From NCBI GenBank assembly GCA_963978905.1, contig OZ022257.1, positions 16,387,664-16,451,663 on the forward strand: DNA of 64,000 bases. The letters are read 5' to 3'. The DNA comes from Trichostrongylus colubriformis. Lineage: Eukaryota > Nematoda > Chromadorea > Rhabditida > Trichostrongylidae. Shown one piece after another: positions 1 to 8,998 of this stretch. Below the pieces are notes generated by a model, which saw only the letters and a list, made by a program, of their open reading frames with translations, did no database searches and had not been told where the DNA came from. Position 1 is the stretch's first letter. Each line of letters starts with the position of its first letter. The position numbers and the translations under genes were made by a program.

Positions 1-28
1 CCATACCTCCCTACCAGATAATTGAAAG

Positions 29-1405
29 TTGGCACAGCGAAGGCTCATAGGTGTCGTAGCCAAACTTCGAGAACATCCCGACCTACTCGAGCAATACAAT
101 GCGGTCTTCACAGAACAACTACAAATGGGAATAATAGATTTTTCCCAAGAGAAACCCCTCCGCGGGCATGGTGCACTACCTGCCACACCAAGCAGTTGTG
201 ACGTCCCAAAAAACAACTATCAAGCTGCGCATAGTGTTCGACGCGGCCTCACATTACAAGGGTTGTCCGTCACTCGACGAAATACTCCACCAAGGACCGA
301 CATTACTACCCGATCTTTACGGAATGCTTTTGCGATTCAGGTTGAAACCGTACGTTTCAATCTCTGACGTTGAAAAAGCATTTTTGCAAGTCCGTCTCCA
401 CGAGACGGATAGGGATGCGACTCGATTCTTGTGGCTACAAGACATTAAATTAGCGACAATCATATATGCATGCGATTCACCAGAGTCCCATTTGAGCTGA
501 ACGCATCTCCCTTTCTTTTAACAGGCACCGTGCGCTTCCATCTGCGAAATGCCGTAAAAGACGAAGCACTGGCCCAAGAAATCAAAGACAATTTATGTGT
601 GGACAAACTGATCTTGGGTGGGGATACTCCTCAAGAGTTAGCATTCAAGTCGCGTGCAGCATGCAACATTTTTGACGAAATGGGAATGAACTTGCGCGAA
701 TTCCTATCGAACACTGACGACATCGAAACAGTTATCCCATCCGCAAAATGCGCAAAAACAGCAACCCAAAAAGTACTGGGGATTTCCTGGTGTGCACAGG
801 AAGATTCACCTCACATCCATTGCAAATTCCCACTGACAACAACGATAACAAAGCGAGCAGTAACTCAACAAGTAGCATCCGTTTACGACCCGTTGGGATG
901 GCTAGTCCCCTTGATGATCTTGCCAAAGCAATTCCAGCAACGATTATGGAAGCACAACTACTCTTGAGACGAGCAGTTATCATGGCAACATCAAGAGCAA
1001 TGGGAAAAAATTATGCAAAATGCAGGCGACTTCAGTAAGAAATGCTCACGGTATCTCACAACATCAACAACGAATAATCTAGCTCTTTTTTCGGATGCGA
1101 GCGAAATTGCGATGGCGACGTGCGCATACATAGTATCAGAAGGCACTCCATCCCTACTCATAGCAAAATCAAGGCTATCACCTTTGAAAGTACAAACAAC
1201 CATGCCAAAACTCGAGATGAGTGCATTAGCTATTGCTTCTAGACTAGCTCTTTCAGTCCTCAGCGCTCTGCAAAGGCAAGGGTGCACAATTGAAGAAGTG
1301 ATATTCTTCTCTGATTCCCAAGTTGCGCTAGGTTGGATAAAAAAGAATCCATGTCGGAGCAATTTGGGGCGCTTTGTCAACAATCGTATAAAAAGAAATA
1401 AGTAA
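29..1405 (+). pseudogene. BEL/Pao pol: reverse transcriptase and RNase H (broken)
   Basis: The RT start (AKLREHPDLLEQYNAVF, from 29) is in frame 2. It continues in frame 3 (KLRIVFDAASHYKGCPS, 168-450), where DVEKAFLQVRL supplies the first catalytic Asp. It then returns to frame 2 with FTRVPFELNASPFLL and DNLCVDKLILGGDT, the expected position of the Y-x-D-D/N active-site box, here CVDK and so probably altered. An in-frame TGA at 965-967 separates RT from RNase H. The RNase H part has LALFSDASE, KLEMSAL and FSDSQVALGW, supplying the D-E-D residues of RNase H. The frame is lost in an A-run at about 1391, immediately before the LINE insertion. This is a non-functional relic. Confidence 0.85.
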
Positions 1406-1406
1406 T

Positions 1407-2796
1407 TTTGGTGCATCTTCAAAGGCACAACATCATATCCTCAAACCAGCATGGCTTCCAGAAAGGGAAGTCGACAGTTACCGCTATGATACAGTCCCTC
1501 AATTACAGGACAAAGGCACTTGATGAGGGTAAAGCCGTCGATGTCATATATCTAGACTTTTGCAAAGCTTTTGACAGAGTCTCTCACAAAAAGTTGTTAC
1601 ATAAAATGGAAGTCGTGGGCATTCATCCACGCATTATTGCTTGGGTGGAGGCATTTCTATCTGAACGCCAATATTCCGTTCATATCAACTCGTCATTTTC
1701 AGCGCCTAGGCCTACACTTTGTGGTGTTCCACAAGGCGGGGTCCTCTCGCCCATCCTGTTCAACATATATCTTCATGATCTCATAGCTTCAGTTGAACAA
1801 ACCAGCGTTGGCGTTTGTGCTTTTGCAGATGACATTAAGCTTTACCGCTCCATATCAAATGAAAACGAGCACCGCTACCTTCAGATTGCCGTAAACAGGG
1901 TTGCGCAATGGTCGGATCTCTGGAGCTTACCTATATCTGAAACAAAGTCAAGGGTCCTCCACCTTGGTAAACACAACAAACGTCATATCTACTTCATCAA
2001 AAGTACGTCTCTGGCTGTGGTTGAACAAATAACTGATCTAGGATTCTTGATTACCAACGACCTCAGCTTCGATCCCCACTGTGAAGCCATTGTTAGAAAA
2101 GCAACTATGATTATGTACAACTTGTTCAGAGCTTTGTCAACCAGCAATCCGTGTATTTTCCTGCGCGCGTATAAGTCTTATGTACGACCTATTCTGAAGT
2201 ATGGGACACCGGTGTTTAGTCCGTATAAGATGAAAACTATCAAGAAGATCGAGACAGTACAAAATAGTTTCACTAGGAAACTGATGGTGGGGGTTCTTGG
2301 ATTTCTGTACGACCGAATTCCTGCGGCTAGCGTCAGGAACAAGAATTTGGGACTAACCACCTTAGAGTATAGGCGTAGAAGGAATGATCTCCTACTGTAT
2401 CACAAACTTATACATGGCAAAACTGGCATGAATCTCGAGAAACTCTGGTCTCTTAGAAGCTCTATAACAAGAGGCGGCAAGTTGAAAATAGATGTAGGTA
2501 GAGCCAAGCTTAACTGCAGGCGGCATTTTTTCACTCACAGGGTAGTCCCCTTGTTTAGGGAGTTTTGTAAAAAGCATCGGATAATCATATCCTCATACAA
2601 CACTTTCAAAAAATGCTTGAATGAATGCCTGAGCCCGTGAAATCCTTTTTTCTATCCTCTTCTTCCATTGCAGCCTTTTTTGTTTTGTTTATTAGTGGTT
2701 TTAAGCAGCATTACCTCGTTCATTTAGTCTCTTATTGTCTTGGTTCATTGTAATGTGATTCCACACGAATCTGATCGTGTAATAAATAAATAAAAT
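1407..2796 (+). mobile_element. 5'-truncated non-LTR retrotransposon (CR1/Jockey-type) inserted in BEL
   Basis: The insert begins directly inside an RT reading frame and ends in an A/T-rich tail of (AATA)n type at 2781-2796. The 11-bp sequence AAATAAGTAAT occurs at 1396-1406 and again at 2797-2807, immediately bracketing the insert, and reads as the target-site duplication. Both flanks are BEL RNase H/integrase-connection sequence, so the LINE came later. Truncation at the 5' end and a simple-repeat 3' tail are typical of target-primed reverse transcription. The clade (CR1 versus a related non-LTR group) is inferred from RT style only. Confidence 0.85.
1408..2640 (+). CDS. LINE reverse transcriptase ORF (N-terminally truncated, intact to stop)
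   Basis: This is an uninterrupted 410-codon frame. RT landmarks in order: SNQHGFQKGKST (palm start), VIYLDFCKAFDRVSH (first catalytic Asp), CGVPQGGVLSPILFNIY (block 4/5) and CAFADDIKLY, the F-A-D-D active site, which is intact. A C-terminal thumb-like region follows (RAYKSYVRPILKYGTPVF, then VQNSFTRKL). No endonuclease domain remains. The absence of any stop over 1.2 kb, in contrast to the broken BEL around it, suggests a relatively recent insertion. The first Met is arbitrary because the natural 5' end is missing. A related 3' fragment lies on the minus strand at 53430-54116. Confidence 0.85.
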   Translation: MVHLQRHNIISSNQHGFQKGKSTVTAMIQSLNYRTKALDEGKAVDVIYLDFCKAFDRVSHKKLLHKMEVVGIHPRIIAWVEAFLSERQYSVHINSSFSAPRPTLCGVPQGGVLSPILFNIYLHDLIASVEQTSVGVCAFADDIKLYRSISNENEHRYLQIAVNRVAQWSDLWSLPISETKSRVLHLGKHNKRHIYFIKSTSLAVVEQITDLGFLITNDLSFDPHCEAIVRKATMIMYNLFRALSTSNPCIFLRAYKSYVRPILKYGTPVFSPYKMKTIKKIETVQNSFTRKLMVGVLGFLYDRIPAASVRNKNLGLTTLEYRRRRNDLLLYHKLIHGKTGMNLEKLWSLRSSITRGGKLKIDVGRAKLNCRRHFFTHRVVPLFREFCKKHRIIISSYNTFKKCLNECLSP

Positions 2797-2807
2797 AAAT
2801 AAGTAAT

Positions 2808-4367
2808 ATGGATTGCGCCATAAAAGAAATGGGAATAAAAGTGAGGTATGGCTATATACCTAGCGACAGCAACCCGGCCGACGCAGGAACTCGAGGGCTA
2901 ACCAGGCACGAGATGACCGACCATTACTGGTGGTCTGGATCAGAGTTACTGCATGAACTAACCAGCACATGGGAGCCCTCTCTTACTATCGACAACGTAG
3001 AAGCTACCCAGGAAGCAAATGTGTTTGCTGCGTCCGCACAGAGTGAGTCGGACTCGTTTCCTTGGAACCGACATAGCTCCTTTCTAAAAGCTCAGAGAAC
3101 CATGGCTTGGGTGCTGCGCTTTTTGTGACTGGATGCCGCAACTGCGACAAAAAGTACGGAAATTTATGCAAGGATGTGTGCGCTGTAGACGATTCAATGC
3201 ATCACCATATGCTTATCCACCCATGCCGGACCTACCGAAGCAAAGAGTGCAACAAAGTAGGCCATTTGAACACACTGGCCTAGACTTCTTTGACTTGCCC
3301 AAGGTTAAAGACGGAACCATTATAACAAAAGTTTACGGAACCATTTTCACTTGCGTAGTCACCTGCTTGATCCACTTGGAAGTGGTGAGAGACATGGAAC
3401 GGAAGCATTCATCAACGCACTAAGACGTTTTTCCCCACGACGAGGAGTTCCACGCACCATTACATGCGATAACGCCCCTACTTTTATACTGAGCGCAGAA
3501 ATCCTCAAAAGTACGATTAAAAATGCGAAATCCCTACCGATCATTGCGAATCAAATATAATGGAAACACACAACCCCATATGCACCTTGGCAAGGGGGAT
3601 TCTATGAGAGGCTCATTCAATCAATCAAACAAGCGCTGTACAAGGCTTTAGGAAGAGCCGTCATAAATATGGACAGCCTCACCACAATAATTACAGAGAT
3701 TGAAGCGAACCTAAATTCAAGACCATTGACATATCAAGAAGTCGAGCTCGAGCACTTGACACCATTGCGACCTATCGACTTCATTCAAAAAGACATGCTT
3801 ATCAGCTATCCCCTAGAGACGGCCGCAGAGTTTACCGAAGATCCAAAATACCTTCCGTCGTCTCTCCGGGGCACCCTAGGAACAAGGAGACAAGCAGAGA
3901 AAGCGTTGCAACCATCTTATGCGATAACTCAAAAGGCATGGCAAATATGGCATAATAAATATCTACTGAGTCTACGAGAACACCACCGCAAGCGGTTGTC
4001 GGGAAGGCAAAACAACCTGATACAACCCCAACTTGGAGTTATAGTGCTTTTCGTAGACCACATACTGACGTTAAATGTATGGCGATTAGCACGCATAGTA
4101 GAAATACAGACAGGTAGTGACGGCGCTATTCGTGAAGCGAAATTAATCACAGCAACTGGCAGAATCATAAATAGACCAGTGAACTTCATTGTTCCTTTAG
4201 AGCTCGATCAAAACCGTAACGCGAGCCAAGAGCGAGACCAACCACGAAAACGACTATCTGACGAATTCCAATTCAATCCAGAATCAGATTTGCGAGATAC
4301 TGTGCGATACAACTTTCGACAAATGGACAGGTTCGTTACGAGGAATAACTTCTCCATGCAAATCTAA
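2808..4367 (+). pseudogene. BEL/Pao pol: integrase and C-terminal domain (broken)
   Basis: The segment resumes right after the LINE target duplication with GYIPSDSNPADAGTRG, the usual end of BEL RNase H/connection. It stops at 3128, and most of the integrase zinc-binding N-terminus is absent. Integrase core follows: CVRCRRFNASPYAYPPMPDLP, then HTGLDFF with the first Asp, a frame change near 3400, TCDNAPTF with the second Asp, an in-frame TAA at 3558-3560, then GGFYERLIQSIKQ with the catalytic Glu. From 3669 a 232-codon frame runs through LNSRPLTYQEVE and a C-terminal module (VVLFVDHILTLNVWRLARIVEI) typical of BEL integrases (DUF5641-like). The D-D-E residues exist, but on three separated segments. 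Confidence 0.85.
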
Positions 4368-4465
4368 CCTTTCCAATTCACATCAAGCAACCTAACACAG
4401 CGCTAAAATATACGGATACTGTCTCGAGCAAGTAATAGTTCGAGTTTCATCGCAAACAACAACTC

Positions 4466-4636
4466 ATGCAAATGCGATCATCACAAACAAGTATAGCAAT
4501 ATTCAAAGGTGCAAACAGCGCCAAAAGCTCTGCAATCATCTTTCAACATTCGCAAATAAGCGAGTTTGCAAAGGCGATTGGCATGGGGAGGAAATCATCC
4601 ACCGAGAAGTGGGAGGCGATGCTCGAGCTCAAGTAG
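4466..4636 (+). CDS. short ORF between pol and zinc-knuckle ORF (56 aa)
   Basis: Starting at the ATG at 4466, 56 codons run to TAG at 4634-4636. The tail (SEFAKAIGMGRKSSTEKWEA) is charged and helical-looking. It lies in the 300-bp gap between the end of pol and the zinc-knuckle ORF, in an element that is otherwise broken. I do not recognise it. It may be the degraded N-terminal part of the following ORF, cut off by a stop. Confidence 0.3.
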   Translation: MQMRSSQTSIAIFKGANSAKSSAIIFQHSQISEFAKAIGMGRKSSTEKWEAMLELK

Positions 4637-4668
4637 TTCTGCTTCGACGTCGATGGAAATAGGCGAGA

Positions 4669-5583
4669 GTGATCATCAATCAAACCACAATGGAACGAAT
4701 CATTGAGGATCAGCTCAATTCAATCAGCAATGCGAAAGCCGCCATTCAGGCCAGAAGAGCCACGCTTCAAAGCGAGGAGATGGATCTTCAAGAGTCCAAC
4801 CATGCGAAGATTACGGACTCGATAGAATCTATGAAGAGCGCCATCGAAGAAATGGTACGGAAGATTGAAACCCCGCCCGCAGGACATTCGAAAGAAGAGG
4901 CGTTTGAGAAGAAAGGACGCAGCCAAGAATCAATGCAAGATGAAGAGCCGATGGACTTCTCAGATGCGGGGGGCCACGAACTTCTAGAAGCACGACGGAG
5001 TAATTACGCCACCAAAGACCGAGCAACCCTGAAAGCACAGGAGAAGGCGCTCGAAGAGAAGATCCGAGAAATAGAGATGACAGTTGAGTCACTACGGAGT
5101 AATCGTGGACCATACAAGCCGAGGAAGTTCGTTACCGGCGTGTACAGATCAACTGAAGGTAGAATGAAATGTGTCTTCTGCAAAGCACAGGGCAGCCACT
5201 ACAGCAATTCATGCCGCCACGTACGAGACAGCAAAGAAAGGAAAAGGCTCCCCACCGTGGAACGCCGATGCCAAAAATGTCTTGAAGTCGGATGTACTGG
5301 GACTGGTTGTACCAAAAGTTGGACAAAATGCTATCACTGTGGCAAAACTAACCATCATTCCGCCGTATGCGACAAGCCAGACATCATTGAGAGGATCAAC
5401 AACGAGATAAGACACTTGACCGAGAAGATCGAACAGACCCAAGAAGAGCTACTCGCGATCAGACGAAGCTTGGAGGAGAGCTCGCTCCCCTTTGAGGGCC
5501 CGGAATGTCGCAACGATCGATGCGACCTGGGAGGCCTGGGGGGTGACCGTAACGACCAGGGTGGTAAGGCGGGGAAAACGTGA
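4669..5583 (+). CDS. Gag-like coiled-coil/zinc-knuckle ORF of the BEL element
   Basis: An open 304-codon frame. Residues 1-90 and 115-145 are heptad-like and charged (ALEEKIREIEMTVESL), suggesting coiled coils. Residues about 166-240 hold three cysteine/histidine clusters: CVFCKAQGSHYSNSC, CQKCLEVGCTGTGC and CYHCGKTNHHSAVC, in the style of the zinc-knuckle region of nematode BEL Gag. A further coiled coil (EKIEQTQEELLAIRRSLEE) and a Gly/Asp-rich tail follow. The notable point is position: it lies downstream of pol and directly before the polypurine tract and 3' LTR, whereas Gag normally precedes pol. It could be a third ORF of this lineage or a rearrangement. Function as a nucleocapsid-like RNA-binding protein is inferred from the knuckles. 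Confidence 0.7.
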   Translation: MIINQTTMERIIEDQLNSISNAKAAIQARRATLQSEEMDLQESNHAKITDSIESMKSAIEEMVRKIETPPAGHSKEEAFEKKGRSQESMQDEEPMDFSDAGGHELLEARRSNYATKDRATLKAQEKALEEKIREIEMTVESLRSNRGPYKPRKFVTGVYRSTEGRMKCVFCKAQGSHYSNSCRHVRDSKERKRLPTVERRCQKCLEVGCTGTGCTKSWTKCYHCGKTNHHSAVCDKPDIIERINNEIRHLTEKIEQTQEELLAIRRSLEESSLPFEGPECRNDRCDLGGLGGDRNDQGGKAGKT

Positions 5584-5622
5584 CAACCGCCAGGAAACGT
5601 GGCAACCTCCAGAAAAAAAAGG

Positions 5623-5836
5623 TGCGCGACCCGCCTGAACTTCGTTCTTTGAATCCTTGGGGGTATTCAAACCGAGGGTGGTCCCCAGGGTCGTCATTTT
5701 CCCATTTGTTTTTTAGTATTTCGTTACTAGCCCATTGTTTAATTACCCAAGTTTGAGGTAACTCCCAGTGGTGTTGCGTTCGATATTTGTTGTGGACTAA
5801 TAAATTGTTGGATCATCGCCGAAGCACACTTTTACA
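5623..5836 (+). repeat. Probable 3' LTR of the BEL element
   Basis: The segment starts TG straight after the polypurine run (5611-5622), ends CA at 5836 and contains AATAAA at 5799-5804, as expected for an LTR with its own polyadenylation signal. No second copy exists in the window to confirm the borders. Confidence 0.45.
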
Positions 5837-5854
5837 TTATATTATACGTAAATA

Positions 5855-6978
5855 TTGGGTGGTCGGAAAAGTTTTTCTCGTTTCTTGAAGCAATTCATTT
5901 TAACACTTTATTACAAAACATAAAGCACACTAAGAAACAAGGTAATCATCATCTTGTTCTACCACTCTTCGCCACCTTTCAGGCAAGCTTGCTTTGCCAT
6001 CCGCGTAGAACTGATCTGGCTTTGATTCGAGAAAGTTGCACAACCACCGTTCCATGTCATCTTCATTATCGAAAGTTTTTCCTTGGACAGCATTAGAAAG
6101 GGAACGGAAGAGATGATAATCCGTTGGAGCAAGATCAGGGCTATAAGATAGATGGGGCAGCACTCCCCAGCCAACTCGAGAATTTTCTGACGGGTCACTT
6201 TTGCAATATGTGGGCGAGCATTGTCGTGTAGGAAACGAATCGTGCCATTTTTCGGACGCTGCTCAGCGACTTTCGCGGCCAATCTACCCAGCTGCTGACA
6301 GCATAGGATTTCTGTTAGTGTGGTGTTACGTAGCAGCAGCTCGTAGTGGATGATTCCTTTGCAATCCTACCAGAAGCAAAGCATGACAATCAGCGTGTGG
6401 TTATGTGGCTTCGGCTGCGTCTTAGGCTGCTCGCCCTTGTCAATCCACACTTTAGCCCGCTGCTTACAGACACCACTTATCATCCCAACGATGGACTTCA
6501 GCCAGTAATCCGTGGGTTTGTAAGAGAGCAACTGAGATGCCACCTCAGCCCGTCGTTGGCGGTCACACTCCGTGAGATCGTGAGGTACTTACTGGGTCAA
6601 CTTGTACACCTTACCCAATTCATGTAGGTGATCGGCGACAATGCTAAAGTGAACACCAATGGCTTCTGCCAATTCACGTGTAGTTTGGCATGGAGTCGAC
6701 ATTGAATCCTCACCGAACGCGGCGTTTATACGACGACTGGATTCGGTTGCGGAGAGGCCATATTCATAATCATATAGAAGAAGACCACGAAAGTACTCCT
6801 TGGATGGATCCATTTTGCCGGAAAAGATTACCCGGGACATGGAAGACAATACTAGTACCTACAGAAGCGTGTGAACTTGTATTACATGTGTACTTACAGA
6901 AGAAATTTCCGAAAGGTAATTTGGGAGGGAAAAAAAGCGCCTTAAAAAACGAAAAAAACTTTCCCTAATACAACCTAA
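5855..6978 (-). mobile_element. mariner element (1124 bp), inactivated
   Basis: Inverted ends TTGGGTGGTCGGAAAAG (left) and the complement of TTAGGTTGTATTAGG (right) share the downstream AAGTTTTTYTCGTTT block and are flanked by TA (5853-5854 and 6979-6980), the mariner target duplication. The transposase is on the minus strand. Confidence 0.9.
5930..6849 (-). pseudogene. mariner transposase, decayed
   Basis: The N-terminal helix-turn-helix (LYDYEYGLSATESSRRINAAF) starts at 6819, with an upstream in-frame ATG at 6849. After INAAFGED the second DNA-binding helix region is missing: the reading jumps to TRELAEAIGVHFSIVADHLH, a loss of roughly 45 residues versus the family. An in-frame stop follows KVYKLTQ near 6592. 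The first catalytic Asp, normally in a TGDEKW-type motif, reads SGVCKQ here and is lost. The second block, FLHDNARPH, is present. A frame change near 6160 then separates it from YSPDLAPTDYHLFRSL, which carries the third Asp of the D34D triad. This copy cannot encode an active enzyme. Confidence 0.85.
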
Positions 6979-6980
6979 TA

Positions 6981-7757
6981 AATGAACACAAGTCTTATGC
7001 AAGTGAAGATTGCTGGCCAGTCGTAAATAAAGGATAAAAATGATTGATTCGGTATCAGTGCCTTTTTCAAAGGCGTCACTTATTTTACATTCATCAAGAA
7101 TTGTAGCGCTTCTTTATACGATTCAGCAGGCATTAAATTCCAAAAAATAAGCATTTTTTTGGAGATTTCGAAAGCTATTAAAAACCTTGAGGGTGGGCTA
7201 TATGGGAAGAAATCTCAATATTGAACAGTTTGCCTTAATTTTTCCACTCTCCGAGCTCGTAATAAAATTGATGATTCCTCAAGTTGAGGTTTGTTCAGTT
7301 CTTCTTTACAAGTACCGCCTAGGCTTCAACTTGGAAGAGGGTGGTGGCAGTGAAAACATGATAAGCTGATCTTAATACCAAATTTCCTTCGATTTTCTTC
7401 CAAATTGCAAGCTCATTTGTCATATCAACTTTTAGGAACTGAATATATTTCCATACGTGAATGCATACGAACATAATCCAAACAACTAAAGCAACTGCAA
7501 ATAGATCAATTATGAAATTCTTCCAATAAAAAGATGACTGACTTTATTTTTCAGGAGATTTTTCCGGGATTTTTCTCGAATTGATACTCGTGAAGGTTAT
7601 CCGCAGCACAAGTGAAAATTTCATGATTCTAAGCAGCCATGCAGTTTGCCTATTTGAGGGATCCCACGTTTGATGTCTGTACCGCGTAGTAAAGGATGGC
7701 GTAACTATCGTTAGGGCACACCATTTATTCTCCAAGTCATTTGGGTAAATCAAGCTT
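6981..7757. other. No gene seen
   Basis: AT-rich sequence with only short chance frames and no recognisable protein or structured repeat. Confidence 0.5.
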
Positions 7758-8254
7758 TTTTAAAGGAATCGTCCACGGAAAATGAGTTTTTGTGTTACCC
7801 ATATATTTATGTTGTATTTGCCTAATGTTGGCCTCATGCAAAATTTCACGTGAAAAATGTGAATCTGGCTGAGATACAGCACCACAAAGTGCGGTCCAGG
7901 TGGGCGGGGCCTCCGTGTAAAAGCCTCGTCCCGTCGTCCTCCGCCGTTGAGAACGGAGAGTGGGACTGTTTACGTAACCTTCTGTTCCTTCAATGCGTCT
8001 CCGACCACGGCGGACGACGGGACGAGGCTTTACACGGAGGCCCCGCCCACCTGGACCGCACTTTGTGGCGCTGCATCTCAGCCAGATTCACATTTTTTCG
8101 CGTGAAATTTCGCATGAGGCCAACATTAGGCAAATACAACATAAACATATGGGTAATGATTTTGATATTTTTGATTTTTGGTAACTGCTGTTTATCGCCG
8201 CAGCTCGCGATGCGATAGTTACTACAAGGATGCTGAGTTATGGGCAAAAGCTTC

Positions 8255-8328
8255 GGTGCCGGACGGGACTCAAACCCGCACTTCATCCTTTCTGGGGATA
8301 TGTGCTAATCCATTAAACTATCGACACC
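8255..8328 (-). repeat. tRNA-derived sequence (SINE-like head)
   Basis: Read on the minus strand, 74 nt start GGTGTCG and end CGGCACC, which pair over 7 positions (one G-T). TAGTTTAATGG resembles an A box and GGTTTGAGTCC a B box (one change from consensus). An anticodon-like stem TATCC/GGATG encloses a 7-nt loop, CCAGAAA. Position 33 is C rather than U, the D stem is poor and one extra base sits before the 3' acceptor strand, so it is probably a tRNA-derived repeat rather than a working tRNA. Confidence 0.55.
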
Positions 8329-8337
8329 ACCTTCACC

Positions 8338-8749
8338 TTAAAGACACCGTTAGGGGCAATTTTGGCAAATTGGGGGATTACGAAAGTAGAGGTGCTCAGT
8401 AATATAACAGTAGAAAAAGAACGACATAAAACGGCGAAAAAACCAAGAAATAGGAATCCGAGATTCCCCCTTCTCTCTCTCGTCCTCTGCGTCTCTGATC
8501 GGAGTGGACTGAAGACAGTCCAGAGTCTCAACCAGCCGGCCGCGATTGTTGTCCCGCCCCTCCACGTCGACTCCCCCGGGCGCATAACGGCATAACGGCA
8601 TGACGAGCTGCTGGGCCGCCATTAGACCCCAAGTCGCGTTTTTTTATGCGATTTTCACCACATTTGACCCCTTCTGAAGTAGAAGGTTCGTTTCAGATAA
8701 TACGTACTTCCAGATCTCAGTTTTCCCTTACCCCTAATGGTGCCTTTAA
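8338..8749. mobile_element. Small inverted-repeat element (MITE), full copy
   Basis: The ends TTAAAGACACCGTTAGGGG (8338-8356) and CCCCTAATGGTGCCTTTAA (8731-8749) are near-complementary. The interior (TTTGGCAAATTGGGG ... CCAGATCTCAGTTTTCCCTTA) recurs at 58200-58590 in an intron of the large gene. Confidence 0.7.
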
Positions 8750-8799
8750 CTCAGCTTTTGCACAGGTAACACAAAAACTCATTTTCCGTGGACGATTCC

Positions 8800-8998
8800 T
8801 TTAAAGGCACACCTCGCGAAAAATTGTGTGAGCTATCACGCGTATTACAGGATGTAGAGGCCCTCCTGGTTTAGAGAGACCAGGCCGTACGCAGCGGGGA
8901 TGAGCCGTAGCGTCGCGAAAATGGTCTATAACTATCCAGGGGTCTACCTGCCTTGAGAAGGTAAGGACCACTTTGATTATCGCGTGGTGTGCCTTTAA
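8800..8998. mobile_element. TTTAAAGGCACAC-type MITE
   Basis: The ends TTTAAAGGCACACCTCGCG and ATCGCGTGGTGTGCCTTTAA are inverted over about 20 bp. It abuts the right end of the preceding fold-back element, sharing the TTTAAA. A relative with the same end motif is at 38303-38620. Confidence 0.65.

Larger units (their letters stand above)
1..5836 (+). mobile_element. BEL/Pao LTR retrotransposon remnant (5' end outside window)
   Basis: Reading left to right there are RT, RNase H, a broken integrase, a C-terminal integrase-associated region, a separate zinc-knuckle ORF, a polypurine run (AGAAAAAAAAGG at 5611-5622) and a probable 3' LTR. The order RT-RNase H-integrase with an aspartic-type RNase H and a Pao-style RT is that of BEL/Pao elements. 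The copy is dead: it has frame changes near 160 and 450, in-frame stops at 965-967 and 3558-3560, a deletion in the integrase N-terminal zinc region near 3128, and a LINE inserted at 1407. The 5' LTR and anything before the RT lie outside the window. A mariner starts 19 bp after the inferred LTR end. Confidence 0.85.
7758..8805. repeat. Fold-back MITE, copy 1, carrying later insertions
   Basis: Outer ends TTTAAAGGAATCGTCCACGG (left) and its complement (right, ending 8805) match. Long inverted arms at 7790-7960 and 8000-8160 pair through GGCGGGGCCTCCGTGTAAA and TTAGGCAAATACAACATAAA. The right arm is interrupted from about 8156 to 8768 by other repeats. Related copies are at 18201-19985 and 59709-60019. 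Confidence 0.8.

Noticed and set aside
8255..8328. A functional tRNA gene
   Set aside because: The acceptor and T arms look right, but C at position 33, a poor D stem, an extra base and its location inside a repeat argue for a tRNA-derived repeat.
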